The translations under genes and the position numbers were made by a program. The notes below the pieces were generated by a model, which ran no database searches, was not told the origin of the DNA, and worked only from the letters and a program-made list of their open reading frames with translations. From Vibrio chagasii (GTDB taxonomy: Bacteria > Pseudomonadota > Gammaproteobacteria > Enterobacterales > Vibrionaceae): DNA of 64,000 nt. The stretch spans positions 85,967 through 149,966 of the forward strand of contig NZ_MSCI01000003.1 in assembly GCF_002954585.1 (NCBI RefSeq), read 5' to 3'. Shown here one piece after another: positions 44,981-53,025 of the stretch (position 1 is the stretch's first letter; every line of letters starts with the position of its first letter).

Positions 44981-45388
44981 GTGTTTGATATCGGTTTTTG
45001 GGAACTGGTATTAATATCTGTCGTTGGGTTAGTGGTTTTAGGGCCTGAGCGTTTGCCTGTGGCAATTCGTAGTGTATCCAAGTTTGTGGGTGCGGCGAAA
45101 AGTATGGCAAACAGTGTGAAAGATGAACTTTCTCACGAGCTTAAGGTACAAGAGCTACAAGAAAATCTACGCAAGGCGGAACAAATGGGTATGGAAGATT
45201 TATCTCCAGACCTTAAAGCGTCAGTCGATGAACTAAAGCAGGCCGCTGCTGAAGTTCAACGTCCATACGCTAAGCCTGGGTCTGATAAGCCGAGTGAGAC
45301 TACACCTAGTGTCACGGAAACTGTCGAATCTGAAACCATTCAGGTAAACAGTGAAGCTTCAGCACCGTCAGATAAAAAAGCCGAATAG
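44981..45388 (+). CDS. tatB: TatB, twin-arginine translocase subunit
   Basis: 135 residues from a GTG start, 3 bases after tatA. The N-terminal helix is FDIGFWELVLISVVGLVVLGPERLP with the GPE motif typical of TatB, then an amphipathic helix and a variable acidic tail. With TatC it forms the signal-peptide receptor. Confidence 0.95.
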   Translation: MFDIGFWELVLISVVGLVVLGPERLPVAIRSVSKFVGAAKSMANSVKDELSHELKVQELQENLRKAEQMGMEDLSPDLKASVDELKQAAAEVQRPYAKPGSDKPSETTPSVTETVESETIQVNSEASAPSDKKAE

Positions 45389-45394
45389 TCTCGC

Positions 45395-45428
45395 AAGGAG
45401 GGGTCGCCAGATATACGCGGCTCCTTTT
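45395..45428 (+). other. Imperfect hairpin between tatB and tatC
   Basis: AAGGAG and CTCCTT, plus inner CGC/GCG, form a bulged stem followed by TTTTCG. It may act as a weak attenuator lowering tatC relative to tatAB; low confidence. Confidence 0.3.
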
Positions 45429-45454
45429 CGATCTTCCTGTTTAAGAGGTTTGAA

Positions 45455-46210
45455 ATGTCTTCGACTGAGCAGACACAGCCTTTAATTAGCCATCTTCTAG
45501 AACTCCGTAATCGACTACTACGATCGATTCTCGCCGTTCTAGTAGTGTTTATCGGGCTAATTTATTTTGCTAATGATATTTATGAATTCGTATCCGCACC
45601 TTTAGTAGATCGTCTACCTGAAGGGGCGACGATGATCGCAACCGATGTTGCATCGCCATTTTTCACACCTTTGAAACTAACGTTAATTTCCGCTGTGTTT
45701 GTCGCGGTACCGTTTATTTTGTATCAGGTGTGGGCTTTTGTGGCTCCGGGTTTGTACAAGCATGAGAAGCGCTTGATCATGCCACTTTTGGCTTCAAGTT
45801 CTCTGCTGTTTTACTGTGGTGTGGCGTTTGCTTACTTCGTGGTATTCCCGTTGGTATTCAGCTTCTTTACGGCTATCTCGTTAGGGCAGGTAGAGTTTGC
45901 GACGGACATATCGAGTTATCTTGATTTTGTACTCGCACTGTTCTTTGCTTTTGGTATTGCCTTTGAAGTACCAGTGGCGATTATCTTATTGTGCTGGACG
46001 GGTGCAACGACACCTAAAGCGCTAGCTGAGAAGCGCCCTTACATTGTCGTGGGTGCTTTTATTATCGGTATGATGCTGACACCGCCAGATATGATTTCTC
46101 AAACACTGTTAGCGGTTCCAATGTGTATCCTGTTTGAGATCGGTCTGTTCTTCGCTCGCTTCTATGTGCGCAAGCCAGATGGCGACGAAGAGGAAGAAGC
46201 AGAATCTTAA
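45455..46210 (+). CDS. tatC: TatC, twin-arginine translocase subunit
   Basis: 251 residues with six membrane helices. The N-terminal LISHLLELRNRLLRSI and the periplasmic-loop PFFTPLKLTL are family signatures; the glutamate-rich C-terminus is cytoplasmic. TatC binds the twin-arginine signal. It is 66 bases after tatB, a wider gap than usual for this operon. Confidence 0.96.
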   Translation: MSSTEQTQPLISHLLELRNRLLRSILAVLVVFIGLIYFANDIYEFVSAPLVDRLPEGATMIATDVASPFFTPLKLTLISAVFVAVPFILYQVWAFVAPGLYKHEKRLIMPLLASSSLLFYCGVAFAYFVVFPLVFSFFTAISLGQVEFATDISSYLDFVLALFFAFGIAFEVPVAIILLCWTGATTPKALAEKRPYIVVGAFIIGMMLTPPDMISQTLLAVPMCILFEIGLFFARFYVRKPDGDEEEEAES

Positions 46211-46235
46211 CTTAGAGTTTGTAGTAAAAACTAGA

Positions 46236-46268
46236 ATAAAAAAAGCGGCCCTAGGCCGCTTTTTTTAT
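46236..46268. terminator. Bidirectional terminator after tatC
   Basis: AAAAAAAGCGGCC-CTA-GGCCGCTTTTTTT is flanked by A and T runs on both sides. It serves tatABC and, in reverse, the microprotein gene at 46278. Confidence 0.93.
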
Positions 46269-46277
46269 TCTTCTTCG

Positions 46278-46394
46278 TTATCGAATTTTCAACTGATAGC
46301 CACAGTTCTGACATACATAGAGCTCTTTAATGCCCAAGATTTTATGCCATAGAGTTCGATGCTGACGTTGTAAGTATTGTGAGTGGTCACACAT
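46278..46394 (-). CDS. 38-residue protein with CxH and CxxC pairs (putative zinc-binding microprotein)
   Basis: A short frame from ATG 46394 to TAA 46278 encodes 38 residues, starting MCDHSQYLQRQHRTLWHKIL and ending in VCQNCGYQLKIR. C2, H4, C28 and C31 could bind one zinc ion. AGAGG precedes the ATG by about nine bases. The gene fits tightly between the terminator it shares with tatC and an AT-rich upstream region. Composition is coding-like (rich in K, R, Q, H; no low complexity). No named family is recalled; function unknown. Confidence 0.68.
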   Translation of the reverse strand: MCDHSQYLQRQHRTLWHKILGIKELYVCQNCGYQLKIR

Positions 46395-46495
46395 TATTAA
46401 CTACCTCTATATGCAGGTGGTTGATAATATACAGGTAGTCCTTTTTTAACAAATGAATTTAGTTGAAAACAATAGAAATTGGTTATCCAAATTAT

Positions 46496-47257
46496 TTATA
46501 ACTTAAACAATGATTTAGCGTTGGCTGTTGTGATCTTTTCAACTTCTTCTAGAGTGATGCCTCGTAGGTCTGCAATGCGCTTGGCGACCAGCTCTGTGTA
46601 GGCTGGTTCATTGCGTTTACCACGGTTTGGCGCTGGCGCTAGGTAAGGGCAGTCCGTTTCTAAGATAACGTAGTCCATATCTAGGTGTGGGATCACCTTA
46701 TCCATACCTGAATTCTTAAAGGTCGAAACACCACCTAAACCAAGGTGGAAGCCGAGCGCATTGATCGCTTGAGCTTCTTCTAGACTGCTGCCAAAGCAGT
46801 GAAATACACCACGTAAGCTGCCATCTTGCTCTTGTTTTAGCAGAGTCAGAGTCTCTTCTATTGAATCTCGAGTGTGGATTACCACCGGTAGGTCGAGTTC
46901 CTTTGCCCATTGCAGTTGGGTAACGAAAGCCATCTCTTGTTCGGCTTTAAAGGTTTTATCCCAGTAGAGATCGATACCGATTTCACCCACCGCGATAAAG
47001 TCGCGTTTATCGAACCAAGCGCGAATGGTCTTTAGCGTTTCTTCAATATTTCCATCAACATAACAAGGGTGTAAGCCCATCATTGAACGACATACTTCCG
47101 GAAATTGAGCTTCCGTTGCTAGCATTGGCTCGATAGATTCTAGGTCGATGTTTGGTAGTAGAATTGTATCAATACCTTGAGCCAGTGCGCGCTGCACCAC
47201 TTGTTCGCGGTCTTCATCGAATTCGCTAGCGTAAATATGAGCATGGGTGTCGATCAT
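46496..47257 (-). CDS. tatD: TatD-family metal-dependent hydrolase
   Basis: 253 residues in a TIM-barrel metallohydrolase fold. Metal ligands: THAHIY at the N-terminus, GEIGIDLYWDK, PVVIHTRDS, GVFHCFGSS, LETDCPYLAP. TatD proteins have 3'-5' exonuclease or DNase activity and take part in DNA repair. Position next to tatABC supports the tatD name, although it is on the opposite strand, so it is not part of the tat operon here. YcfH/YjjV-type relatives are alternatives. Confidence 0.85.
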   Translation of the reverse strand: MIDTHAHIYASEFDEDREQVVQRALAQGIDTILLPNIDLESIEPMLATEAQFPEVCRSMMGLHPCYVDGNIEETLKTIRAWFDKRDFIAVGEIGIDLYWDKTFKAEQEMAFVTQLQWAKELDLPVVIHTRDSIEETLTLLKQEQDGSLRGVFHCFGSSLEEAQAINALGFHLGLGGVSTFKNSGMDKVIPHLDMDYVILETDCPYLAPAPNRGKRNEPAYTELVAKRIADLRGITLEEVEKITTANAKSLFKL

Positions 47258-47465
47258 TGTTTTGTCCTGAATGCGGTCTTTACTGAGTTGCCATGAGTAT
47301 ACGGCAGTGTGAGGAGAAGGTCATTTTTTGCCATTTCTCCCTGTTTTTGAGTGGGTTTTATATTTTACTGCTAGCGTCCTGAGCCATCAGTGATATGCTT
47401 TTGCCTGTATTTAGCACTTTTCATATCTAAGTATTTCGGTACTTAGACTAGGCAAGGAGAATCTA

Positions 47466-48509
47466 GTGTCTGTTTCAATTCAAGGTCAATTCCCAGGTCG
47501 CCGCATGCGCCGTATGCGTAAGCACGACTTTAGCCGTCGCCTAATGGCAGAAAATCAATTGTCTGTGGATGATCTAATCTACCCAATGTTTATCCTAATG
47601 GGTAAAGACCGCCGCGAGCCTGTAGAGTCTATGCCGGGTGTTGAACGCCTGTCCATCGACCTTATGCTTGAGGAAGCGGATTACCTTTCTAAATTGGGTG
47701 TTCCTGCGATTGCTCTATTTCCAGTCGTGAACCAAGATGCTAAAAGTTTATGCGCAGCTGAAGCCCATAACTCTGAAGGTTTGGTTCAGCGTGCTGTACG
47801 TTCACTAAAAGAACACGTGCCGAACATTGGTGTTATCACAGATGTCGCACTCGACCCGTTCACCACACATGGCCAAGATGGCATCATCGATGAAGATGGC
47901 TACGTGATGAATGATGAGACCACAGAAGTGCTAATCAAACAGGCACTGTCTCACGCTGAAGCGGGTGCCGACGTGGTTGCTCCATCGGACATGATGGATG
48001 GTCGTATTGGTAAGATTCGTGAAGCGCTAGAAGAAGCGGGTCACATTCACACTCAAATCATGGCGTACTCGGCGAAATACGCGTCGTGCTACTACGGTCC
48101 ATTCCGTGATGCTGTCGGTAGTGCATCTAACCTGAAAGGTGGTAACAAGAAGAACTACCAGATGGATCCTGCAAACAGTGATGAAGCTATTCACGAAGTT
48201 GCTATGGATCTTAACGAAGGTGCGGACATGGTGATGGTGAAACCTGGTATGCCTTACCTAGATATCGTGCGCCGTGTGAAGCATGAGCTGCAAGCTCCTA
48301 CGTATGCATACCAAGTGTCTGGCGAATACGCGATGCACAAAGCGGCGATTCAAAACGGCTGGCTGAAAGAGCGCGATACAGTAATGGAATCACTACTGTG
48401 CTTTAAGCGTGCTGGTGCGGATGGCATCCTAACTTACTTTGCTAAAGATGTAGCTGAGTGGCTAGCTGAAGACAATGCAAAGGCCGCTGAGCATCTAAGA
48501 GAAAAGTAA
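47466..48509 (+). CDS. hemB: Porphobilinogen synthase (delta-aminolevulinic acid dehydratase)
   Basis: Condenses two 5-aminolevulinate molecules to porphobilinogen in heme synthesis; 347 residues. The start is a GTG with AAGGAG six bases before it. Catalytic lysines are in MAYSAKYASCYYGPFRD and MVMVKPGMPYLD. In place of the cysteine-rich zinc loop of E. coli HemB, the sequence is DVALDPFTTHGQDGI, as in Pseudomonas, so this is the magnesium-type enzyme. It lies downstream of the tat block, as in E. coli. Confidence 0.96.
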   Translation: MSVSIQGQFPGRRMRRMRKHDFSRRLMAENQLSVDDLIYPMFILMGKDRREPVESMPGVERLSIDLMLEEADYLSKLGVPAIALFPVVNQDAKSLCAAEAHNSEGLVQRAVRSLKEHVPNIGVITDVALDPFTTHGQDGIIDEDGYVMNDETTEVLIKQALSHAEAGADVVAPSDMMDGRIGKIREALEEAGHIHTQIMAYSAKYASCYYGPFRDAVGSASNLKGGNKKNYQMDPANSDEAIHEVAMDLNEGADMVMVKPGMPYLDIVRRVKHELQAPTYAYQVSGEYAMHKAAIQNGWLKERDTVMESLLCFKRAGADGILTYFAKDVAEWLAEDNAKAAEHLREK

Positions 48510-48538
48510 CGACTTTAGGTTAAGCCAAAAGAGTATTT

Positions 48539-48566
48539 AAAGGGTTGGCCTTCGTGCCAACCCTTT
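48539..48566 (+). terminator. Terminator of hemB
   Basis: AAAGGGTTGGC-CTTCGT-GCCAACCCTTT lies 30 bases after the hemB stop. The tail is only modestly T-rich, so some read-through to the acetyltransferase is possible. Confidence 0.75.
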
Positions 48567-48586
48567 CGTTTATTAGAGTGGAAAGT

Positions 48587-49021
48587 ATGTCAGTCATCGT
48601 ACGTGAAGGCTCGCTGGAAGAAGTGGTTTCGGTTGTTGAGCAGATTAACGAGTTTGCTCAAAAAGAGAGTGTGGCTTCTCTTTCGCAACGCTTATCAGGC
48701 AAGAAGAGTTTGATTTTAGTCGCGGAAGAAGCGGGTGTGCTACTGGGTTTTAAGATCGGCTATGAATTGGAACCGAACACTTTTTACAGTTGGTTTGGTG
48801 GCGTATCGCCGCTTGCGAGAAACAAAGGAGTCGCACAGGCTCAATTAGATGTTCAGGAGCAGCGGGTGAAACAGCAAGGCTACCAACAACTCAAAGTGAA
48901 ATCGCGTAATCAGTTTCCTGCCATGTTACGTCTACTATTGAGGAATGGTTATCAGATCGAAAAACTGGAAGAAAAAGAGGATATTCGAGAACATCGCATT
49001 CACTTCGTAAAGCAGCTATAG
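48587..49021 (+). CDS. GNAT-family acetyltransferase
   Basis: A 144-residue N-acetyltransferase. The acetyl-CoA region is FYSWFGGVSPLARNKGVAQAQLDVQEQ (motif A, with the R/N-x-x-G/A type loop), preceded by SLILVAEEAGVLLGFKIGY. Substrate unknown. The ATG at 48587 matches the start of the fold; an in-frame start 14 codons earlier sits inside the hemB terminator. It lies between hemB and ryhB. Confidence 0.83.
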   Translation: MSVIVREGSLEEVVSVVEQINEFAQKESVASLSQRLSGKKSLILVAEEAGVLLGFKIGYELEPNTFYSWFGGVSPLARNKGVAQAQLDVQEQRVKQQGYQQLKVKSRNQFPAMLRLLLRNGYQIEKLEEKEDIREHRIHFVKQL

Positions 49022-49095
49022 GTTTAATCAACGCGTTGAAGTCGTAGCATTAATCAGTCAATTAAAATTAAATGAGATTTATTATCATTTAGTGG

Positions 49096-49124
49096 TTGAC
49101 TATTAAATGATAATCATTATTATT
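49096..49124 (+). promoter_or_regulatory. ryhB promoter with Fur box
   Basis: TTGACT (49096-49101) and TATTAT (49118-49123) form a near-consensus promoter. A Fur box with about 15 of 19 consensus matches (core AATGATAATCATTAT, 49103-49121) covers the spacer and -10. Transcription should begin near 49130 and be shut off by iron-loaded Fur. Confidence 0.85.
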
Positions 49125-49129
49125 AAACA

Positions 49130-49350
49130 TGTCTTAGGGAATGAGGAAATGTTCACAAGGATGTTAAGTAATCAAGTATCAACTTGGTTACCCAACAGAC
49201 TTCTCGCGAACTTATACTAAGTTCTTTTTGACACGACATTGCTCACATTGCTTCCAGTGTAATTTATAGCTTTTAGGTAAAGCTGTGGTATTCAATTTGA
49301 ATGGCTTTACCGGTTTTTGCTAGGCGACATCTTCGGGTGTCGCTTTTTTT
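49130..49350 (+). ncRNA. ryhB: RyhB, iron-responsive Hfq-dependent sRNA
   Basis: The segment 49232-49258 reads CACGACATTGCTCACATT followed by GCTTCCAGT, the core by which RyhB pairs with iron-protein mRNAs, identical to the E. coli core. A Fur-box promoter lies upstream. The RNA ends at one of two terminators: GGTAAAGC / GCTTTACC with T-run (about 49318), or GCGACATC / GGTGTCGC with seven T (about 49350). A length near 220 nt fits the long Vibrio RyhB (V. cholerae: over 200 nt; E. coli: 90 nt). The position between the hemB neighbour and polA also fits V. cholerae. The ends are inferred. Confidence 0.93.
49149..49220 (+). CDS. Possible 23-residue peptide encoded in the 5' part of RyhB
   Basis: The frame ATG 49149 to TAA 49220 encodes MFTRMLSNQVSTWLPNRL followed by LANLY. 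AGGGA lies nine bases upstream (49136-49140). The frame ends before the base-pairing core, so the RNA could carry out both jobs. No evidence of translation is available; chance occurrence in a 100-nt extension cannot be excluded. Confidence 0.35.
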   Translation: MFTRMLSNQVSTWLPNRLLANLY

Positions 49351-49420
49351 ATGTCTACCATTTCAATAGGACGCATATTTAGTAGCACGTATTTTTATGA
49401 ATAAAACGCCATCAGCATTC

Positions 49421-49571
49421 TTTTCCACAACGTAAGATCTTAAAAAGATCGTTGATCATCTGTTCGATCTGTAAATTTTTACTTTATTTTCAATGGTTTG
49501 TTTGTGTTTTTTGCTTTGCTTGCCTTAGTTCTCAACAGGGTGGATAAATAATATAAACAGAGTTATCCACA
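49421..49571. promoter_or_regulatory. DnaA-box and GATC cluster upstream of polA
   Basis: Three DnaA-box-like sites: TTTTCCACA (49421-49429), TTATCCACC on the minus strand (49539-49547) and TTATCCACA on the plus strand (49563-49571). The last two form the inverted repeat GTGGATAA / TTATCCAC with a 15-base spacer. Four GATC sites (49436, 49447, 49454, 49466) lie within 34 bases beside the first box. This is the rest of the 370-base gap between ryhB and polA, which holds no gene. The role (control of polA, DnaA titration or reactivation) is not shown. Confidence 0.55.
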
Positions 49572-49722
49572 GAACACCTGTATCTAAGAACAAAAAATAA
49601 CAACAAATTGATTATATCGAACACAACCGAGTGAACGGATACGGATCGACAACGTGGAATCCAACCAACAGACGTGGCATTCTTAACAGATAATTTCTGT
49701 ACTTACTGGATACACAAACATT

Positions 49723-52521
49723 ATGGCTCGTATTCCTGATAATCCATTGATTCTGATCGATGGCTCTTCTTACTTATATCGCGCGTTTCATGCTTACCCT
49801 GGCACCATGAGCAATGGTGATATCCCGACTAACGCGGTTTACGGTGTAGTTAACATGCTGCGCAGCATGATGCGTCAATTTGCTTCTGATCGTATTGCGG
49901 TGATTTTTGATGCGAAAGGAAAGACGTTCCGTGATGACATGTACCCAGAGTACAAGGCTAATCGTCCACCTATGCCGGATGATCTGCGTTGTCAAATCGA
50001 ACCCTTGCACAACGTGATTCGTGCTATGGGTCTGCCACTTATCTCTATCCCTGGCGTTGAAGCGGATGACGTGATCGGTACGCTGGCTTCGCAAGCATCT
50101 AAAGCGGGCATGCCGGTTTTGATCAGCACGGGCGATAAAGATATGGCCCAACTGGTTGATGACAACGTTACTTTGATTAACACCATGACTAACGTAGTGA
50201 TGGATCGCGAAGGCGTTATCGAGAAGTTTGGCATCCCACCTGAGCTTATCATCGACTACCTGGCGCTGATGGGCGATAAAGTGGATAACATTCCTGGCGT
50301 ACCAGGTGTCGGTGACAAAACAGCAACTGCTCTACTGCAAGGCATTGGTAGCATCGAGAAGTTGTACCAAAACCTAGATGATATTGCTGCGCTTGGTTTC
50401 CGTGGTTCTAAGACGATGGCTAAGAAGCTTATCGACAACAAAGATAACGCTGAAATGTCTTACCAACTGGCGACGATTAAGCTGGATGTTGAGCTTGAAG
50501 AGACGCCAGAATCACTCGTAAAAACGCAACCAAATACCGATGAGCTGATTAAGCTATATGGTCAACTTGTCTTCAAATCTTGGCTGAATGAGCTTCTTGA
50601 GGGCGGTACTGGCGTTGTTGAAGCTGATGAGCAATCTGGAGCCGTACGCAGCAGTGGCACATCGGCAACCTCAACCGTTGAGATGAACACTTCAGCAGTG
50701 ACGATTGATCGTAGCAAATACGAAACCATTCTTGATGAAGATACTTTCAACGCTTGGCTAGAAAAGCTGAAAGCGGCAGAGGTGTTTGCTTTTGATACTG
50801 AGACAGACAGCCTAGATTACATGGTGGCTAACCTGGTTGGCCTATCGTTCGCAACAGAAGAAGGTGTTGCTGCTTACGTACCGGTTGCTCATGACTACCT
50901 AGACGCACCACAACAGCTGGATCGTGATTGGGTACTAGAACAGCTTAAGCCGATTCTTGAAGATGATGCACAAGCTAAAGTGGGTCAGAACCTCAAATAC
51001 GATATGAGCGTTTTAGCGCGCTACGGTATTGAGATGAAAGGCATGAAGCATGACACCATGCTCGCTTCTTACGTTTTCAATAGCGTTGGCGGTAAGCATG
51101 ATATGGACAGCTTGGCGTTGCGTTTTCTACAACACAGCTGCATCTCATTCGAGCAGATTGCAGGTAAAGGTAAGAAACAACTGACGTTCAATCAGATTGA
51201 GCTGGGTGAAGCGTCTCCATATGCGGCTGAAGATGTTGACGTAACACTGCGTCTGCATAACCGATTAATGGAAAACATCGAACAAGACGAAAAGCTAAAA
51301 GCGATTTATGAAGAGATCGAAGTACCGCTGATTCCAGTCATGTCTCGCATTGAACGTACCGGTGTATTCGTCGATGACATGTTGTTAGGCGCACAGTCAC
51401 AAGAGATTGCGGTTCGTCTTGATGAGTTAGAGCAAAAAGCTTACGAGATTGCAGAGCAAGAGTTCAACATGAACTCGCCGAAACAGCTGCAAGCGATTCT
51501 GTTCGAGAAAATGGGCCTGCCTGTTATCAAGAAAACGCCATCTGGTTCGCCTTCAACTAATGAAGAAGTACTACAGGAACTGGCACTAGATTACCCGCTA
51601 CCTAAGTTGATCATTGAGTATCGTGGTCTGGCGAAGTTGAAGTCTACTTACACTGACAAACTACCGAAGATGATCAATGCAGAAACGGGTCGTGTTCACA
51701 CCTCGTATCATCAAGCGGTAACGGCGACAGGTCGTTTGTCTTCGACCGATCCAAACCTACAGAACATCCCAATTCGTAATGAAGAAGGCCGTCGTATCCG
51801 CCAAGCATTCGTTGCACAGCATGGCTGGAAGATTCTAGCGGTCGATTACTCTCAAATTGAATTGCGTATCATGGCGCACCTATCGGGTGATAAAGCGCTT
51901 CTGGAAGCTTTCCAACAAGGCAAAGATATCCACGCGGCAACCGCAGCTGAGATCATTGGCGTTAATATTGAGGATGTGACTTCTGAGCAACGTCGTCGTG
52001 CTAAAGCGGTTAACTTCGGTCTTATTTACGGCATGAGTGCTTTTGGTTTGGCTAAGCAGCTAGGTATTCCTCGTGGTGAAGCACAGCACTACATGGATAC
52101 TTACTTCGAGCGTTACCCTGGTGTGATGCAGTACATGGAAGACACACGCAGCGCAGCTTCAGAGCAGGGCTTCGTTGAAACCATTTACGGTCGTCGTCTG
52201 CACCTACCTGAAATTCAATCTCGTAATGGCATGCGTCGTAAGGCTGCTGAGCGTGCAGCGATCAACGCGCCAATGCAAGGTACAGCCGCAGACATCATTA
52301 AGAAAGCGATGCTGTTGGTGGATGAATGGATTCAAGCGGAAGGTGATGGTCGAGTTAAGCTATTGATGCAAGTACACGATGAATTGGTATTTGAAGTGGA
52401 AGAGTCATCTTTAGCCGAAATTGAAAGTAAAGTACAAGAATTGATGGAATCTGCTGCTGACCTAGATGTGCCGCTTGTTGCGGAAGCGGGTCACGGTGAC
52501 AACTGGGATCAAGCCCACTAA
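49723..52521 (+). CDS. polA: DNA polymerase I
   Basis: 932 residues (E. coli 928). The N-terminal 5'-3' exonuclease (about 1-300) includes ILIDGSSYLYRAFHAYPGTM and the metal cluster SIPGVEADDVIGTLAS. The 3'-5' exonuclease DxE motif is intact in FAFDTETDSLDYM. The polymerase domain has motif A AVDYSQIELRIMAHLS, motif B RRRAKAVNFGLIYGMSAFG and motif C LMQVHDELVFEV. It functions in Okazaki-fragment processing and repair. The ribosome site is weak. It is flanked by the RNAs ryhB and spf. Confidence 0.97.
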   Translation: MARIPDNPLILIDGSSYLYRAFHAYPGTMSNGDIPTNAVYGVVNMLRSMMRQFASDRIAVIFDAKGKTFRDDMYPEYKANRPPMPDDLRCQIEPLHNVIRAMGLPLISIPGVEADDVIGTLASQASKAGMPVLISTGDKDMAQLVDDNVTLINTMTNVVMDREGVIEKFGIPPELIIDYLALMGDKVDNIPGVPGVGDKTATALLQGIGSIEKLYQNLDDIAALGFRGSKTMAKKLIDNKDNAEMSYQLATIKLDVELEETPESLVKTQPNTDELIKLYGQLVFKSWLNELLEGGTGVVEADEQSGAVRSSGTSATSTVEMNTSAVTIDRSKYETILDEDTFNAWLEKLKAAEVFAFDTETDSLDYMVANLVGLSFATEEGVAAYVPVAHDYLDAPQQLDRDWVLEQLKPILEDDAQAKVGQNLKYDMSVLARYGIEMKGMKHDTMLASYVFNSVGGKHDMDSLALRFLQHSCISFEQIAGKGKKQLTFNQIELGEASPYAAEDVDVTLRLHNRLMENIEQDEKLKAIYEEIEVPLIPVMSRIERTGVFVDDMLLGAQSQEIAVRLDELEQKAYEIAEQEFNMNSPKQLQAILFEKMGLPVIKKTPSGSPSTNEEVLQELALDYPLPKLIIEYRGLAKLKSTYTDKLPKMINAETGRVHTSYHQAVTATGRLSSTDPNLQNIPIRNEEGRRIRQAFVAQHGWKILAVDYSQIELRIMAHLSGDKALLEAFQQGKDIHAATAAEIIGVNIEDVTSEQRRRAKAVNFGLIYGMSAFGLAKQLGIPRGEAQHYMDTYFERYPGVMQYMEDTRSAASEQGFVETIYGRRLHLPEIQSRNGMRRKAAERAAINAPMQGTAADIIKKAMLLVDEWIQAEGDGRVKLLMQVHDELVFEVEESSLAEIESKVQELMESAADLDVPLVAEAGHGDNWDQAH

Positions 52522-52554
52522 TCAGTTTTTGACCTTATTGAGCAAATTAGTATG

Positions 52555-52583
52555 AGCCAGTGCACAAACACTGGCTTTTTTTT
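52555..52583 (+). terminator. Terminator of polA
   Basis: GCCAGTG-CACAAA-CACTGGC is followed by eight T residues. Confidence 0.9.
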
Positions 52584-52696
52584 GTCTCGAATAAAGTTCA
52601 ATCACACAAAGGGTTTAGGTGTTTTAATAAAACATTCATGAAAAAAAACTACAAAAATTGTTTTCATTTCTGAGCAATTGTTGTACATTAAATCTC

Positions 52697-52802
52697 GTAG
52701 GGTACAGAGGTAAGATGTTCTATCTTTCAGACCTTTTGTTTCACGTTATTGGATTAGGCTGATTCAGCCGCCCCAGTCAGTATTTGACTGGGGCGTTTTT
52801 TC
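52697..52802 (+). ncRNA. spf: Spot 42 RNA
   Basis: The sequence starts GTAGGGTACAGAGGTAAGAT and continues TCTATCTTTCAGACCTTTT, nearly identical to E. coli Spot 42. It ends in the terminator GCCCCAGTCA / TGACTGGGGC plus T-run. Spot 42 pairs with mRNAs of carbon use (galK and others) and is repressed by CRP-cAMP. Its position after polA and before ysxC is as in E. coli. Confidence 0.97.
52715..52762 (+). CDS. spfP: 15-residue peptide SpfP frame within Spot 42
   Basis: ATG 52715 to TGA 52760-52762 encodes MFYLSDLLFHVIGLG. E. coli Spot 42 carries a 15-codon frame at the same place, reported to be translated as SpfP. The peptide is conserved apart from a few residues, and AGAGG lies four bases upstream. 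Conservation across such distant genera supports a real product, but the RNA sequence itself is also under constraint. Confidence 0.6.
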   Translation: MFYLSDLLFHVIGLG

Positions 52803-53025
52803 TTGTGCGAAAGAAAAATATTTCCAACCTACACCCCCTGAAAAATGCTCCATTTCTAGTACTTTTGTTACGCTTTTTAAGTGCCTTCTTTATCTCTTCC
52901 ATTCGTTGTGAATTTGGAATTCAATCAGCAATTGGTAATTTAAATCCACACATAAAATGATTGTTTTATCATTTGAAATAACTTTTATTTTACAAAGTGC
53001 CGATAAAGGATTGATCGCTCGCGCC

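Noticed and set aside
49421..49571. Chromosome origin (oriC)
   Set aside because: DnaA boxes and GATC sites are present, but there is no AT-rich unwinding region of the usual form and the gene neighbours are wrong.
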